Shown: positions 1 through 9,492 of the stretch, piece after piece
Layout of the letters: every line of letters starts with the position of its first letter
Numbering within the stretch: the stretch's first letter is position 1
Source of the DNA: Lutispora saccharofermentans
GTDB lineage: Bacteria > Bacillota > Clostridia > Lutisporales > Lutisporaceae
Reading direction: 5' to 3'
NCBI RefSeq assembly: GCF_024363565.1
Contig: NZ_JAJEKE010000009.1
Location: 85,387-149,386 of the forward strand
DNA: 64,000 bases
The notes under the pieces: model-generated
Databases searched by the model: none
Seen by the model: the letters and a program-made list of their open reading frames with translations, nothing else
Told to the model about the DNA's origin: nothing
Translations under genes and position numbers: made by a program

Positions 1-2
1 CT

Positions 3-296
3 TGCGGGGATATATCCAGGGAGCAGGTGAAAGCAGCAGCTCATAAGCTGAAGAGATGGGTCATACCTATTTCCGGCACCCAATCCTGGAGTGAAGCCCA
101 GGTGACTGCAGGAGGGATAGATGTCTCTGACATCGATCCTAAGACTATGGAGTCCAGGCTCCAGCCCGGCCTCTATTTTTCCGGGGAAATAATGGACATC
201 GACGGGGATTGCGGAGGTTTTAACCTGCAGTGGGCCTGGTCATCGGGGTATGCAGCGGGATATAATGCGTCAAAAGACACCGTTTTACAATATTAA
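3..296 (+). CDS. NAD(P)/FAD-dependent oxidoreductase, HI0933-like, C-terminal part
   Basis: The reading frame is open from base 3, so only the C-terminal ~97 codons are here and the 5' end lies outside the window. The segment has the conserved C-terminal signature of the HI0933/YhiN (BaiN-type) flavoprotein family: TGG-type substrate region (AQVTAGGIDV), then SRLQPGLYFSGEI and DGDCGGFNLQWAWSSG, which contact the FAD in this family. Family members are flavoproteins of mostly uncertain substrate. A GTG at 27 could be mistaken for a start but the frame continues upstream with family-like sequence (CGDISREQ). The -35 box of the next gene's promoter lies inside its last codons. Confidence 0.88.
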   Translation, partial: CGDISREQVKAAAHKLKRWVIPISGTQSWSEAQVTAGGIDVSDIDPKTMESRLQPGLYFSGEIMDIDGDCGGFNLQWAWSSGYAAGYNASKDTVLQY

Positions 297-312
297 AAAG
301 CAATGGTAGAAT
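284..312 (+). promoter_or_regulatory. Sigma-A type promoter of the TetR gene
   Basis: TTTACA (284-289), a 17-base spacer and TAGAAT (307-312) lie 33 bases before the TetR start at 346. The -35 box overlaps the end of the upstream flavoprotein gene. Seen by eye only. Confidence 0.5.
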
Positions 313-345
313 AAAACTAAAAGATATATCAAAAGAGGTTTTATT

Positions 346-948
346 ATGAGCAATATGGAGTCGGATACAAGAAGCAAAATATTAGAGTCTGCCATAGATA
401 TGGTCGGATTGAAAGGCGATGTCACGATAAGGGAGCTTACGGAGATAGCAGGGGTCAATGTGGCCTCTATAAATTATTACTTCGGAAATAAAAATAATCT
501 TCTGAAGGAAGTAGAATATCATTACTCTACCTCTCTATATAATATCCAATATAACATACTGACCTCCCAGGAGCTATCACCCTATGACAAGATATTGGAC
601 TGGGCCAAAAGCATGGCAGGCTTTATAGCTCAATACCCTGCTCTCATTGGCTTGATAGTGAATCTTGCGACAGAGGATAGGAGCTATAAACCGGCGTTGA
701 TCCAGAAGATATATCTCAACAAAGAGCTGCAGGCCATGATAAGAGGAATTATCGGAGCCATCATAAAATCAGATGATGAAAAGCTGCTGAACCTCAAATA
801 TCTTCAGATCTTCTCGGGAATTTTAGGCCCCGTTATAAACAGGCTGGTGGAAGATAGCTTCTCTCACGAGCATTCCGTGATATGTCTCCGGAGCAAGGAG
901 GATCTGGAGGATTATATGAAGCTTCTTATCGATACTGTCCTGGCATAA
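346..948 (+). CDS. TetR/AcrR family transcriptional regulator
   Basis: A 200-residue protein with an N-terminal TetR helix-turn-helix (residues ~8-55: ILESAIDMVGLKG, then TIRELTEIAGVNVASINYYF, the recognition helix ending in the family's typical YYFGNK). The rest is a helical ligand-binding/dimerisation domain. TetR proteins usually repress a neighbouring efflux operon until a ligand binds. It lies upstream of and co-directional with an RND adaptor/pump pair, so it most likely controls that pair through the palindrome at 1064-1084. The ATG is preceded by an AGAGG ribosome binding site. The ligand is unknown. Confidence 0.92.
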   Translation: MSNMESDTRSKILESAIDMVGLKGDVTIRELTEIAGVNVASINYYFGNKNNLLKEVEYHYSTSLYNIQYNILTSQELSPYDKILDWAKSMAGFIAQYPALIGLIVNLATEDRSYKPALIQKIYLNKELQAMIRGIIGAIIKSDDEKLLNLKYLQIFSGILGPVINRLVEDSFSHEHSVICLRSKEDLEDYMKLLIDTVLA

Positions 949-1024
949 TCTTTTCTCATATCAGCATCGGGAAGAATAATTTTTCAGCTTATCACAATAT
1001 TTTTGCAACTTTCCATAAATTTTA

Positions 1025-1053
1025 TTGATTAGCATCTTCATCAATGCTAAAAT
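1025..1053 (+). promoter_or_regulatory. Promoter of the RND efflux operon
   Basis: TTGATT (1025-1030), 17-base spacer, TAAAAT (1048-1053). Predicted transcription start near 1060, immediately in front of the palindromic operator at 1064-1084. Confidence 0.55.
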
Positions 1054-1063
1054 TAAAACATAT

Positions 1064-1084
1064 ATTTAAAACAAGCGTTTAAAT
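1064..1084 (+). promoter_or_regulatory. Candidate TetR operator
   Basis: ATTTAAA (1064-1070) and TTTAAAT (1078-1084) form a perfect inverted repeat around a 7-base centre that itself contains AAAC/GTTT arms. It sits just downstream of the predicted -10 box, a position where a bound repressor would block transcription. Assignment to the adjacent TetR protein is inference. Confidence 0.5.
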
Positions 1085-1110
1085 ACTGCTAATAATCGGG
1101 GGTCATGCGG

Positions 1111-2313
1111 ATGAAAAATAAAATGTTACTGCTGGGAGCGGTCATACTGGTCTTGACGCTTACAGGATGCAAGGGGACAGCTCCTAAAAATGCTGAGGAA
1201 GATATAAAGAAACCTGTTAGAGCTATTGAGGTAAAGGAAACAGCAAGTACGAAGGAGCTCCACTATATAGGAACTGTAAAGCCCGAGACAGTAAAAAAGC
1301 TTAGCTTCAAAGCTTCCGGAAAAATAGCGGCCATCAAGGCAGAGCAAGGACAAAAAGTAAAAAAAGGAGAAACTATAGCTCTTTTGGACACTAAGGATCT
1401 TAGCTTTGCCGTGGAAGCTGCACGGGCTGCTAAGGCGGGTGCAGAGGCCCAATATTCAAAGGCTTTGAATGGAGCTACTGCGGAGGATATTGATTTGGCT
1501 TCCGCAAATGTAGTAAAGGCGCAAAAAGCCTATGAATTTGCCCGGGACAGCCTTGAGAAAGCTCGAAAGGTATACGAAGGGGGAGGCATGTCAAAGCAGG
1601 ATTTAGATAAGGCGGAGCTGGAGCTCAGCATCAGGGAGCAGGAATACATAGGTGCAAAGACCATGCTCCAGCAGGCTGAGAAGGGTGCCAGGGAGGAAGA
1701 TAAGCAAGCTCTCAAATCCCAGCTGGACCAGGCTGATACTGACCTTAGATACAAACAAAGCGCATTAGCGGATGCTGATTTGAAAGCCGACATGGATGGC
1801 TATGTCATGGAAGTGCTGTCGGAGCAAGGCGAACTGATAGCTGCCGGCTATCCAGTTGTGATACTGGGCAGCGCCGACAGTATAGTGAGCTTCGGATTGA
1901 CGCAAGAGGATGCTGCAGAGGTGAAACTGGGAGATAGGATCACTATTGAGTCAAAAGGGACCCTATATGACGGGAAAATAAAGAACATATCAAAAATAAT
2001 GGATATGGAAACCCAGACCTATAATGCGGAAGCAGTGTTGGAAAACGCAGACCTGCCTGCAGGATCAGTGGTAAAGGTCTCTGTCCCCGCAGGAGAGTAT
2101 AATGCGGTTATGATACCTCTAAACAGCGTATTGAGGGGGGACTACGATTATGTATATTTATCGGATAATGGAATAGCCCAAAAAAAGGAGATCAAGATAG
2201 GCAAGGTACAGGGGGACATGGTGGAAGTCACAGGGCTCAATAAGGGAGAAATGTTGATACTTGAAGGGATCAAGAGCATAAGTCACGGGGATAAGATAGA
2301 AATCATCCGATGA
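1111..2313 (+). CDS. RND efflux periplasmic-adaptor-type lipoprotein (HlyD/MFP family)
   Basis: About 400 residues. The N-terminus is a lipoprotein signal (hydrophobic run ending LTLTGC), so the protein is lipid-anchored outside the membrane. Then come a barrel-sandwich lipoyl-like half (KLSFKASGKIAAIKAEQGQ), a long alpha-helical hairpin (~residues 95-210) and the second lipoyl half with beta-barrel (DLKADMDGYV...). This is the order of membrane fusion proteins that couple to RND pumps. The start at 1111 is preferred over 1105 because the GGGGG ribosome binding site is 8 bases from 1111 and only 2 from 1105. The stop overlaps the next frame (ATGA at 2310-2313), so the two are translated together. 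In a Gram-positive cell the adaptor has no outer membrane channel partner. Confidence 0.92.
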   Translation: MKNKMLLLGAVILVLTLTGCKGTAPKNAEEDIKKPVRAIEVKETASTKELHYIGTVKPETVKKLSFKASGKIAAIKAEQGQKVKKGETIALLDTKDLSFAVEAARAAKAGAEAQYSKALNGATAEDIDLASANVVKAQKAYEFARDSLEKARKVYEGGGMSKQDLDKAELELSIREQEYIGAKTMLQQAEKGAREEDKQALKSQLDQADTDLRYKQSALADADLKADMDGYVMEVLSEQGELIAAGYPVVILGSADSIVSFGLTQEDAAEVKLGDRITIESKGTLYDGKIKNISKIMDMETQTYNAEAVLENADLPAGSVVKVSVPAGEYNAVMIPLNSVLRGDYDYVYLSDNGIAQKKEIKIGKVQGDMVEVTGLNKGEMLILEGIKSISHGDKIEIIR

Positions 2314-2330
2314 CTAAGGGGGATGGAACG

Positions 2331-5300
2331 ATGATGAAAGCTATTGCTGCTGCCATACGCAATAAGAAGATAACCTTCGTTATGGCAGCCGCTGTAATGA
2401 TATTTGGCCTCTACAACTATTTCATGATACCAAAGCAGGAAGATCCGGACATCACGCCTCCTTTTGCCATGATGACAGCCATATACCCGGGGGCTTCCCC
2501 TGAAATAGTAGAAAAGCTGGTGACCAAAACGATAGAAGATAAATTGGTTGAGATAGAGGGCTATGATTATTCCCAATCATACTCCCGCAATAGTGCCAGC
2601 ATTGTAATAATGAGGCTGAGAAATGGTGCGGATATTGACAAAGCCTGGGCAGCCCTGAGGGAGAAGATGGACGATCTGCAAAATGAGCTTCCCAAGGATT
2701 GCGGCAAGATCGATATCGAGACTGACCTGGCAGATACCGCAGGAATGATAATAAGCCTGTCGGGGGAAAAGTACAGCTACGAAGAGCTGGAGTTTTTCGC
2801 AGAGGGCTTGAAAAGCGAACTGATGAAGATAGAAGGAGTATCCAGATTTGATATAGATGGGGTGCAGAAGAAAGAAGTAAAGGTGGTTGCAGACATATCG
2901 AAGCTCAACCAATATATGCTTTCGCTGCAGGACCTTGTCAATATAATAAAAGCTTCTAATGTTGAAATACCTTCTGGTGCCATAGAGGGGAGCAGCACAA
3001 TAAATGTCATGGTTTCAAGCCGGTATGAGGATATAGAGGATATAAAAAATACCGTAGTATATGTCTCACCCGAAAGCGGGATATCCGTCAGACTCAAGGA
3101 CATAGCCCGGGTTGAAATGGGGTTGGAGGATTCCAACTATAAAGTAAAATATAATGGCAAAAACTCAGTGCTTCTGACCGGATACTTTGTAAAAAACAAA
3201 AATATAGTTGAAGTGGGCAAAAAGGTTGAAAAAACTATGACAAAGCTTATGGAAAAGCTTCCTGAGGATTTGGTTTTGGATAAGATCCTCTTTCAACCTG
3301 AGGATGTGGCAAAGGCTACCAATGACTTTATACTGAATCTGATCGAGGGCATGATCTTTGTAATAATTGTGGTGTTTGCGGGAATGGGACTTAAAAACGC
3401 CATAGTTGTATCCACAGCCATACCGCTATCTATCATGGCAACCTTTGTTATCATGAGCCTCCTGGGAATAAAGATCCACCAGATATCCATATCTGCTCTC
3501 ATAATCGCTTTGGGGATGCTGGTGGATAATGCCATAGTCACCAGCGACGCAATCCAGGTCAGGCTGGACAGGGGCGATGACAGGATGGATGCTTGTGTAG
3601 GCGGTGTGAGAGAGGTGGCAGTGCCTGTTTTTACCTCCACCTTGACCACAGTTGCTGCATTTATACCTTTGCTGATGCTGAACTCGGTAGCCGGGGAGTA
3701 TGTTATAAGCGTACCTTTGATAGTGATAATATCTTTGAGCGCTTCCTATATAACTGCTCTTTTTGTCACCCCTTCCCTGGCATATATTTTTTTCAAGCCC
3801 AGCAAAGATAGAAAGCATAACTATTCCGCAAGAAAGTTTTTTATGAGCTTGCTGGATAAGGCTCTCAAGCGGAGAGGCCGGGCAGTTGCTTTATCCGTGG
3901 CAGCGTTTGCCCTATCCATATTTATGGCTTTGCAGCTGGGGCTCCAATTTTTCCCCTATGCCGATAAGGATATGATGTATATCAATATAACCAGCGAAAG
4001 AAGCAATGATCTGGCAAAAACGGAAGAGATAACTGAAGATGTGTTTAGCATACTGGAAGATCAAAAGGAAATAAAGTTTTATACCGCCGCTATCGGTGAC
4101 GGACTTCCAAAGTTTTACAATGCGGTACCTATAAGCACACCCTCAAAGGATTTTTCTCAGATCTTGCTGAGAGTTGACTTGAAGAAGGGCGGGAGATTCA
4201 AAACCAACTCAGAATTTTCCGATTACCTTCAATCCGAGATCGATAGAAAGATTGCCGGGGGCAAGGTGGTTGTAAAGCTGCTGGAGCTGGCTGAACCTAC
4301 AGGAGCACCTGTGGTTGTGAGAGTCTCCGGCAAGGATATGGATGCGCTGGTGCAAACGGCCGGCCTTATAAAGTCCTTACTGAAGGAAATACCGGGCACC
4401 ATGAATATAGAAGATGATCATGCAGACAGAATATATCAATATGATGTGGCTTTGGCCCCTGATTTGGCAGCTTATTACGGGCTCAGCTCCTATGATGTGC
4501 AGAATGAGATAAACATAGCCTTGATGGGAAGGGTGCCCAGCAAGCTCCGTCAGCAAGGAAGTGAATATAATATAAAGGTTGAGGGGGATATAAGGTCCAA
4601 AGAGGAACTGGAAAATCTGGCTGTCAAATCTTCCGTAACCGGCAATAAAGCATTGCTGAAATCCGTTGCACCGATAAGCGTCGCCCATCAGTACCCTCAG
4701 ATAAAAAAATACAACCGAGAGATGGCCGTAATGGTTTTAAGCGATGTTAAAACCGGATATAATCCTGTGGATATTGAAAGAAGCCTGGGGGAAAAGCTGA
4801 AAGGTGCGGATGTGGGCAATGTATCAATAATCTTTGACGGTGAAAGAGAAAAGATAGTCCAGTATTTTGGGGATTTGGGAGTATCTGCAATATTTGCGGT
4901 GATGCTTGTTTATATCATACTGCTGTTCCAGTTCGGATCGTTCCTGCAGCCTCTTATAATACTCATAACCATACCCCTATCTGTAATAGGATCAATTTTG
5001 GGCCTGGCATTGTTCAGACAGCCCTTGTCCTTTACTGCGCTTTTAGGAATTGTAAGTCTTGCGGGCATAGTGGTAAACAACGCCATACTGCTTGTAGACT
5101 TTATAAATGCAGAAAGAAGCGAGAGTAAGGATGTAAACACAGCCTGCATAGATGCGGTGAATAAGAGATTCCGGCCCATCATGCTGACCACCATTACTAC
5201 CGTAATAGGGCTGATCCCTTTGGCATTGGGCGGCAGCAGCCTCATGGTGCCCATGGCTGTGTCGCTTATGAGCGGTTTGATGATATCCACATTGCTGACA

Positions 5301-5351
5301 TTGGTGGTGATACCGGTAGTATACAGCATATTTGAAAAAAAGGCAGCTTAG
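2331..5351 (+). CDS. RND family efflux transporter permease
   Basis: About 1006 residues, close to the usual ~1030 of AcrB/MexB-type pumps. It has the RND layout: TM1 near the N-terminus, a large extracellular loop, TM2-6 with LVDNAIV in TM4 (the proton-relay aspartate region), a second large loop, and TM8-12 ending in VVIPVVYSIFEKK. The frame opens at 2310 as an ATGA overlap with the adaptor, but AAGGGGG at 2315-2321 is best spaced for the ATG at 2331. It works with the adaptor to export hydrophobic compounds using proton motive force; the substrate cannot be read from sequence. It ends in a bidirectional terminator shared with the germination operon. Confidence 0.93.
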   Translation: MMKAIAAAIRNKKITFVMAAAVMIFGLYNYFMIPKQEDPDITPPFAMMTAIYPGASPEIVEKLVTKTIEDKLVEIEGYDYSQSYSRNSASIVIMRLRNGADIDKAWAALREKMDDLQNELPKDCGKIDIETDLADTAGMIISLSGEKYSYEELEFFAEGLKSELMKIEGVSRFDIDGVQKKEVKVVADISKLNQYMLSLQDLVNIIKASNVEIPSGAIEGSSTINVMVSSRYEDIEDIKNTVVYVSPESGISVRLKDIARVEMGLEDSNYKVKYNGKNSVLLTGYFVKNKNIVEVGKKVEKTMTKLMEKLPEDLVLDKILFQPEDVAKATNDFILNLIEGMIFVIIVVFAGMGLKNAIVVSTAIPLSIMATFVIMSLLGIKIHQISISALIIALGMLVDNAIVTSDAIQVRLDRGDDRMDACVGGVREVAVPVFTSTLTTVAAFIPLLMLNSVAGEYVISVPLIVIISLSASYITALFVTPSLAYIFFKPSKDRKHNYSARKFFMSLLDKALKRRGRAVALSVAAFALSIFMALQLGLQFFPYADKDMMYINITSERSNDLAKTEEITEDVFSILEDQKEIKFYTAAIGDGLPKFYNAVPISTPSKDFSQILLRVDLKKGGRFKTNSEFSDYLQSEIDRKIAGGKVVVKLLELAEPTGAPVVVRVSGKDMDALVQTAGLIKSLLKEIPGTMNIEDDHADRIYQYDVALAPDLAAYYGLSSYDVQNEINIALMGRVPSKLRQQGSEYNIKVEGDIRSKEELENLAVKSSVTGNKALLKSVAPISVAHQYPQIKKYNREMAVMVLSDVKTGYNPVDIERSLGEKLKGADVGNVSIIFDGEREKIVQYFGDLGVSAIFAVMLVYIILLFQFGSFLQPLIILITIPLSVIGSILGLALFRQPLSFTALLGIVSLAGIVVNNAILLVDFINAERSESKDVNTACIDAVNKRFRPIMLTTITTVIGLIPLALGGSSLMVPMAVSLMSGLMISTLLTLVVIPVVYSIFEKKAA

Positions 5352-5378
5352 GCTGATGTAGCTTAGGCCGCCTTTTTC
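5335..5378. terminator. Bidirectional terminator between RND pump and gerAB
   Basis: An A-tract plus GGCAGC (5335-5347) pairs with GGCCGCCTTTTT (5366-5377). A T-tract follows on each strand, so it can stop both convergent operons. It overlaps the stop codons of both genes. Confidence 0.75.
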
Positions 5379-6460
5379 TTTTTTTTCATTAAGCCGATAA
5401 GCAAAATAATGGGAGGTATGATCAATGTAAGGGCAATATCCCCTATATTTGCTACAGTGTAGGAAAAACGCTCCAGGTCAAATTTGCGTACAGTGATCAA
5501 TAAGGCTAAAAGATATAATACCAATATGAAAATATTTAAAAGAGGCTTTTCATCCTTTAGATTAAAGATGGTTCCGATAAGCCTTAGAGTTATGTAAGAA
5601 AGAGTAGCAATAAGAACAAAGTCACTCAGAACCCATACTATTACTGCAAAGGATTCAATTTTTTCCAATATGTCAAACACAGATATCAGCTTTACTGCAG
5701 ACATAAATGGCAAGGGAGACTTTTCAGTGACGGAGGATCCGAGAGAACCTATTACTACTATTAAAAGCACTATAGTATAGAATGCGAGGTACAACGATGC
5801 ATATAAACTTTGCTTCATTAAATTTTCCTTATGGCTTATTTCATCACTTATCAAAAAAATAAAAAATATATATCCCCATAGAGAGATTGTGCCTGGGCTT
5901 GATTTAAGGACCGGCAATATGTCTATGTAGCTTATGGGCATCAAATTCTTTAATTTTACTTGAGGCAATAAAAAGATAACCAGAAGGAAAAATACTATAC
6001 CTATGATTGGGTTGATTATTTCATTCATTCTTGCCAATATAGTCAGTCCTGATTTTAATGTAATAAGCACAATAATAAGCATGATGGCTATAAATATGCT
6101 TATGTTTGTATCAGAAAATATTGAAGTTACAAGTCTTTCGGCGTAATATCTGGTGAAAAGGGCTGTCATGATCAAAATCCACAAAGCATACACTGTCAAT
6201 AATATTTTACCGGCGGTCTTTCCTATGATTAGAGTGATAATAGTAGTCATAGGCTTATCGTTATATTTCTTAATAGTTTTATCCAGCAATAAAAACATGA
6301 TATATAGAGAAAATAATGCTATTATAGGCATTAGATAAGAGGCTTGTTTCGCTATATGAGCGGTGTATGTGGAGACAAAGCGTATTGAGGGGGAGAATAT
6401 CAATGTCAGATATAAAAGGAGGGTCTGCCTTAAAGAAATCTTGCCTTTATTTTCCAGCAT
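5363..6460 (-). CDS. gerAB: GerAB-type spore germination permease
   Basis: About 365 residues with ten hydrophobic segments and no large soluble domain, as expected for the GerAB/APC-fold subunit of nutrient germinant receptors in the spore inner membrane. The N-terminal part (KGKISLRQTLLLYLTLIFSPS) matches the family start. An upstream ATG at 6481 overlaps the previous stop, but GGGAGG sits 9 bases before the ATG at 6460, which I take as the start. It is the last gene of a minus-strand operon in the order A, C, small ORF, B. Family knowledge: GerAB binds the germinant and may form a channel. Confidence 0.9.
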   Translation of the reverse strand: MLENKGKISLRQTLLLYLTLIFSPSIRFVSTYTAHIAKQASYLMPIIALFSLYIMFLLLDKTIKKYNDKPMTTIITLIIGKTAGKILLTVYALWILIMTALFTRYYAERLVTSIFSDTNISIFIAIMLIIVLITLKSGLTILARMNEIINPIIGIVFFLLVIFLLPQVKLKNLMPISYIDILPVLKSSPGTISLWGYIFFIFLISDEISHKENLMKQSLYASLYLAFYTIVLLIVVIGSLGSSVTEKSPLPFMSAVKLISVFDILEKIESFAVIVWVLSDFVLIATLSYITLRLIGTIFNLKDEKPLLNIFILVLYLLALLITVRKFDLERFSYTVANIGDIALTLIIPPIILLIGLMKKKKKAA

Positions 6461-6477
6461 ATGATAATAAACCTCCC

Positions 6478-6678
6478 TCATTGTTTATATCGGAATAGCT
6501 TAAGAGCAAATTCCGCTATGCTTATGCTGTAAGGATTCCTTGTGTACAAATAAGCCATAGCGGCGGCTGATAAGGCAAACAATAGAAATACGGCCATTTC
6601 CTTATACAGCTTTCTGCTGCTCATATAATTGATGTCATACAGAGATATGACAGCTATCAAAATCAGCCAAAAAATCAT
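6478..6678 (-). CDS. Small membrane protein of the ger operon
   Basis: 66 residues: two hydrophobic stretches (IFWLILIAVISLY near residue 2-14 and MAVFLLFALSAAAMAYLY near 28-45) with a short basic loop between and a basic tail. It overlaps gerAC by four bases (ATGA) and its stop overlaps the possible upstream start of gerAB, so it is translationally coupled to both. Small two-TM ORFs are found in some Bacillus and Clostridium ger operons and are thought to modulate the receptor; I do not recognise a named family here. Real coding is supported by the overlaps and the protein-like hydrophobic pattern. Confidence 0.72.
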   Translation of the reverse strand: MIFWLILIAVISLYDINYMSSRKLYKEMAVFLLFALSAAAMAYLYTRNPYSISIAEFALKLFRYKQ

Positions 6679-7877
6679 TTTTCCACCCCGTACCCGCTTC
6701 TTATAGGTTCTTCGATATCATAGGTTCTGTTTATAACCGAATCGATATTCACAGATATTTTAAGATCCGGGAATATTTTATTCCAATCATTTTTTATGCT
6801 CTCCCATAGAACCGGATATTTTCGATATACTTCATAGCTTATGGGGAATATATCCATATTATTTTCTTTTGCAAAGGATAATATGTCCTCCGCTTCTTTT
6901 TTTACTGTTTCTTCCTGCTGATTCTCAAGATAATCCAGTATATCTTTTTTGAAAATATTTTTAGTGCCCTTTATGCTTATCACATTGGTGGATAATCGAA
7001 TATTTATTGCAATGCTTAATTTACCGCCTGTAAGCTTTGGTATGATTTTCGTCTTGCTTTCCGTTATTTCGAGAGAAACGGATTGGCCCCCGGGCTCCTT
7101 TACTACAATTATTCCTGATCTTATTTTTCCTCTCACCCAATTAAAGCCTCTTGCCATTCTATCCGTTATATATCCGAAAAGCTTTTCGCCTTTGAATAAT
7201 GCAAAGCCGGACAGCTTGAGCCTGTCTATGTTGCTTTGTTCGCCGGAATCTTCATAGTTGCCGCTTACAATTTCTATGCAGGGGATATAAGGGGACATAT
7301 ATGGGTAATCGAACATATTCATTGTGTCAACTATATGTATTTCATCGGATATGGATAATTTATCCTTGTTGCTCAAGAGACTCTCCAACAAATCTCCCAC
7401 GAATATGTCTTCATTCCCTATTTCTCTTAGGGCACACAGAGCGGTGTTGCCCTTGACGATTAAAACTTTGGAATTCAATCTTATTTCGTGATCTCTGTTG
7501 AAGAGATCGATATACTTCAGCATGTCGTCTTTGGCCGCATTCTCTCCCACCAGTATATATTCCGCATGGCCGTAAAAGACTCTTTTATCCGAAAAAGCGG
7601 AAAGGTTCCTGATGGCTTCGGCATTTGTAGCCCCCCTTGACGTCAGTATATTGGCCTTTGTTTTGGAATCGCTGCTTTCTCCTATTGATCCGGAGGCCGG
7701 CTTAATATTTTTTGTGGCTGACGAAACGATGATATCATCACTGCCGTCCTCTGCCTTATCTATGCCGACAGCATTGACGAAAAGTATCTTATTTATTTCG
7801 GTCCTTCCAAAGTTATATTTAGTACAGCCGGCAGTGAGAAAAAGGGATATAAATATTAATACTGTTAATTTCTTCAT
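6675..7877 (-). CDS. gerAC: GerAC-type spore germination lipoprotein
   Basis: 400 residues starting with a lipoprotein signal (ISLFLTAGC, lipidated Cys at residue 18). The mature part follows the Ger(x)C layout: an N-terminal domain with VNAVGIDKAEDG, a central region and the C-terminal domain ending in the helix KNDWNKIFPDLKISV. The lipoprotein lies on the outer face of the spore inner membrane as the C subunit of the germinant receptor. It follows gerAA by 14 bases and overlaps the small ORF after it. Confidence 0.92.
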   Translation of the reverse strand: MKKLTVLIFISLFLTAGCTKYNFGRTEINKILFVNAVGIDKAEDGSDDIIVSSATKNIKPASGSIGESSDSKTKANILTSRGATNAEAIRNLSAFSDKRVFYGHAEYILVGENAAKDDMLKYIDLFNRDHEIRLNSKVLIVKGNTALCALREIGNEDIFVGDLLESLLSNKDKLSISDEIHIVDTMNMFDYPYMSPYIPCIEIVSGNYEDSGEQSNIDRLKLSGFALFKGEKLFGYITDRMARGFNWVRGKIRSGIIVVKEPGGQSVSLEITESKTKIIPKLTGGKLSIAINIRLSTNVISIKGTKNIFKKDILDYLENQQEETVKKEAEDILSFAKENNMDIFPISYEVYRKYPVLWESIKNDWNKIFPDLKISVNIDSVINRTYDIEEPIRSGYGVEK

Positions 7878-7891
7878 GGCTTAAAGCACCT

Positions 7892-9358
7892 CTAATTCCG
7901 CCTTTTCTTATTTTTGGTCTTCAGATTGACAGGCCTGTTTTTCATAAAGGATAAAGGCAATCTGAAAAAAGTATCCTGGAACTGCATCGAATCCGTGGAG
8001 ACAAAGGGTGACAGGTAGGGCACGCTGTAGTTATCTATGGTGCATAGATGATATATCAGCAAAATACCTGCAATGGTCATGCCGAATAATCCCGCAATGC
8101 TGCTGGATATAGCGATTATGAAGCGCCACAGTCTGATAGCATTTGAAAAGTCCTGATTTGGCATGACATAGCTGGATATGGCGGTTGAGGCTATCATCAC
8201 GACTACAGCGGGGGATACCAGCTTAGCATCCACCGCCGCTTGCCCTACTACGACAGCCCCCACTATGGATAAGGCTTGACCTACGGTTTTAGGAAGCCTG
8301 ATCCCTGCCTCTACCAGTATTTCAAAAGCTATCAGAAGCCCCAGGGTTTCTATAAAGGTGGGGAAAGGCACTCCTTCTTTGGAAATCTGTATCGATAAGG
8401 CAAGCTGGGTAGGTATCATTTCCTGGTGAAAGGAGGTTACGGCTATATAAAAGCCGGGCAGGAAAAGGGTCAGTATAGTGAGTATAAAACGCAGCAGCCT
8501 TATGGAAGAGCTATAGATGAAGTTCTGGGAATAATCCTCGGGTGCCTGCATAAATTGTACAAAGGTGGCAGGTGCGATAAGCGTCACAGGAAGGCCGTCT
8601 ATCAATATGCCCACTCTGCCTTCAAGCAGATTTGAGCAAAATTTATCCGGCCTTTCGGTATACAGCAGCTGAGGAAAGGGAGAGAGCTTATTGCTCCTCA
8701 AGCGCTCTTCTATGACAGAAGTGGTCAACACCCCATCCACATCTATAGATTGGATTTTTTTTGTTATCTCATCGACCATGCTTTCATTGGCAAGATTTCT
8801 GATATACAATATCCCTACGGGAGTCTTTGTCTGCTTGCCTATTATCACTTCTTTAATGATCAAATCTATGGTCCTTATTTTTCTCCTTATGGTAGCGATA
8901 TTGGTGGAGAAGGTTTCCACGAAGGAATCCTTAGGACCCTTGATCACGTTTTCGTTGGAAGGTTCTGTTATGTTTCTTGTATCAAAGCCTTGAACATTGA
9001 AGGAAAAGGCTGCGGCGCTTTTATTGAATATCAGGAGGGCATTGCCGCTTAGTATATCGGAAGCTGCAGAATCTATATCTAAAAGTTTTTTTTGTTCAGG
9101 GAAATACAAGCCTCCTGATTCGATCAAATCTATTATTTCATCCTCATTCTTCGCACAGCGAAAATAAGGGCTTTCTAAAAGGGGTTTCAGTATAAAATTG
9201 CTGAGATGATCCTTTTGAACAAGCCCTTCAATAAAAATAAGGGTGACTTTTATAGCTTTTTCTGCACCGGCATAGATATCTTTAATGGATATATCGCTGC
9301 TGTGGCCGATCAGAGCTGTCAAATTTCCGATATTCAATTCCATATTCTCATTGCCCAT
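7892..9358 (-). CDS. gerAA: GerAA-type spore germination protein
   Basis: About 488 residues. A soluble N-terminal region (~1-280; LLEGRVGILIDGLPVTLIAP is the family motif before the membrane part) is followed by 4-6 TM segments (PQ.LYTERPDKFCSN, then FLPGFYIAVTSFHQEMIPT and VGAVVVGQAAVDA, all hallmark GerA sequences). It is the A subunit of the nutrient receptor. A TTG at 9391 opens the frame, but GAAAGGAGAG just before the ATG at 9358 marks that as the start. It is first in the operon, so the forespore-specific promoter should lie upstream of 9358; no convincing sigma-G boxes were found by eye. Confidence 0.93.
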   Translation of the reverse strand: MGNENMELNIGNLTALIGHSSDISIKDIYAGAEKAIKVTLIFIEGLVQKDHLSNFILKPLLESPYFRCAKNEDEIIDLIESGGLYFPEQKKLLDIDSAASDILSGNALLIFNKSAAAFSFNVQGFDTRNITEPSNENVIKGPKDSFVETFSTNIATIRRKIRTIDLIIKEVIIGKQTKTPVGILYIRNLANESMVDEITKKIQSIDVDGVLTTSVIEERLRSNKLSPFPQLLYTERPDKFCSNLLEGRVGILIDGLPVTLIAPATFVQFMQAPEDYSQNFIYSSSIRLLRFILTILTLFLPGFYIAVTSFHQEMIPTQLALSIQISKEGVPFPTFIETLGLLIAFEILVEAGIRLPKTVGQALSIVGAVVVGQAAVDAKLVSPAVVVMIASTAISSYVMPNQDFSNAIRLWRFIIAISSSIAGLFGMTIAGILLIYHLCTIDNYSVPYLSPFVSTDSMQFQDTFFRLPLSFMKNRPVNLKTKNKKRRN

Positions 9359-9432
9359 ATATTTCTCTCCTTTCAAAAAATTATCTGCCAAAGCACCGGC
9401 TTTTATGCGTCACATATGCATAAGAAGATGAA

Positions 9433-9470
9433 ATAAAAAAACAGCCGTGAAAATCACGACTGTTGCTTTT
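9433..9470 (-). terminator. Terminator after the chemoreceptor-like gene
   Basis: AACAGCCGTGA (9440-9450) and TCACGACTGTT (9454-9464) pair with one mismatch. On the minus strand the stem is followed by a run of T (9433-9440). It terminates the minus-strand gene ending at 9493. Confidence 0.8.
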
Positions 9471-9492
9471 GCATAGCTTCTGACAGCTTATA

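Noticed and set aside
9359..9430. Sigma-G promoter for the ger operon
   Set aside because: GCATA and CATAAAA-like words occur on the minus strand but their spacing is far from the required ~17 bases.
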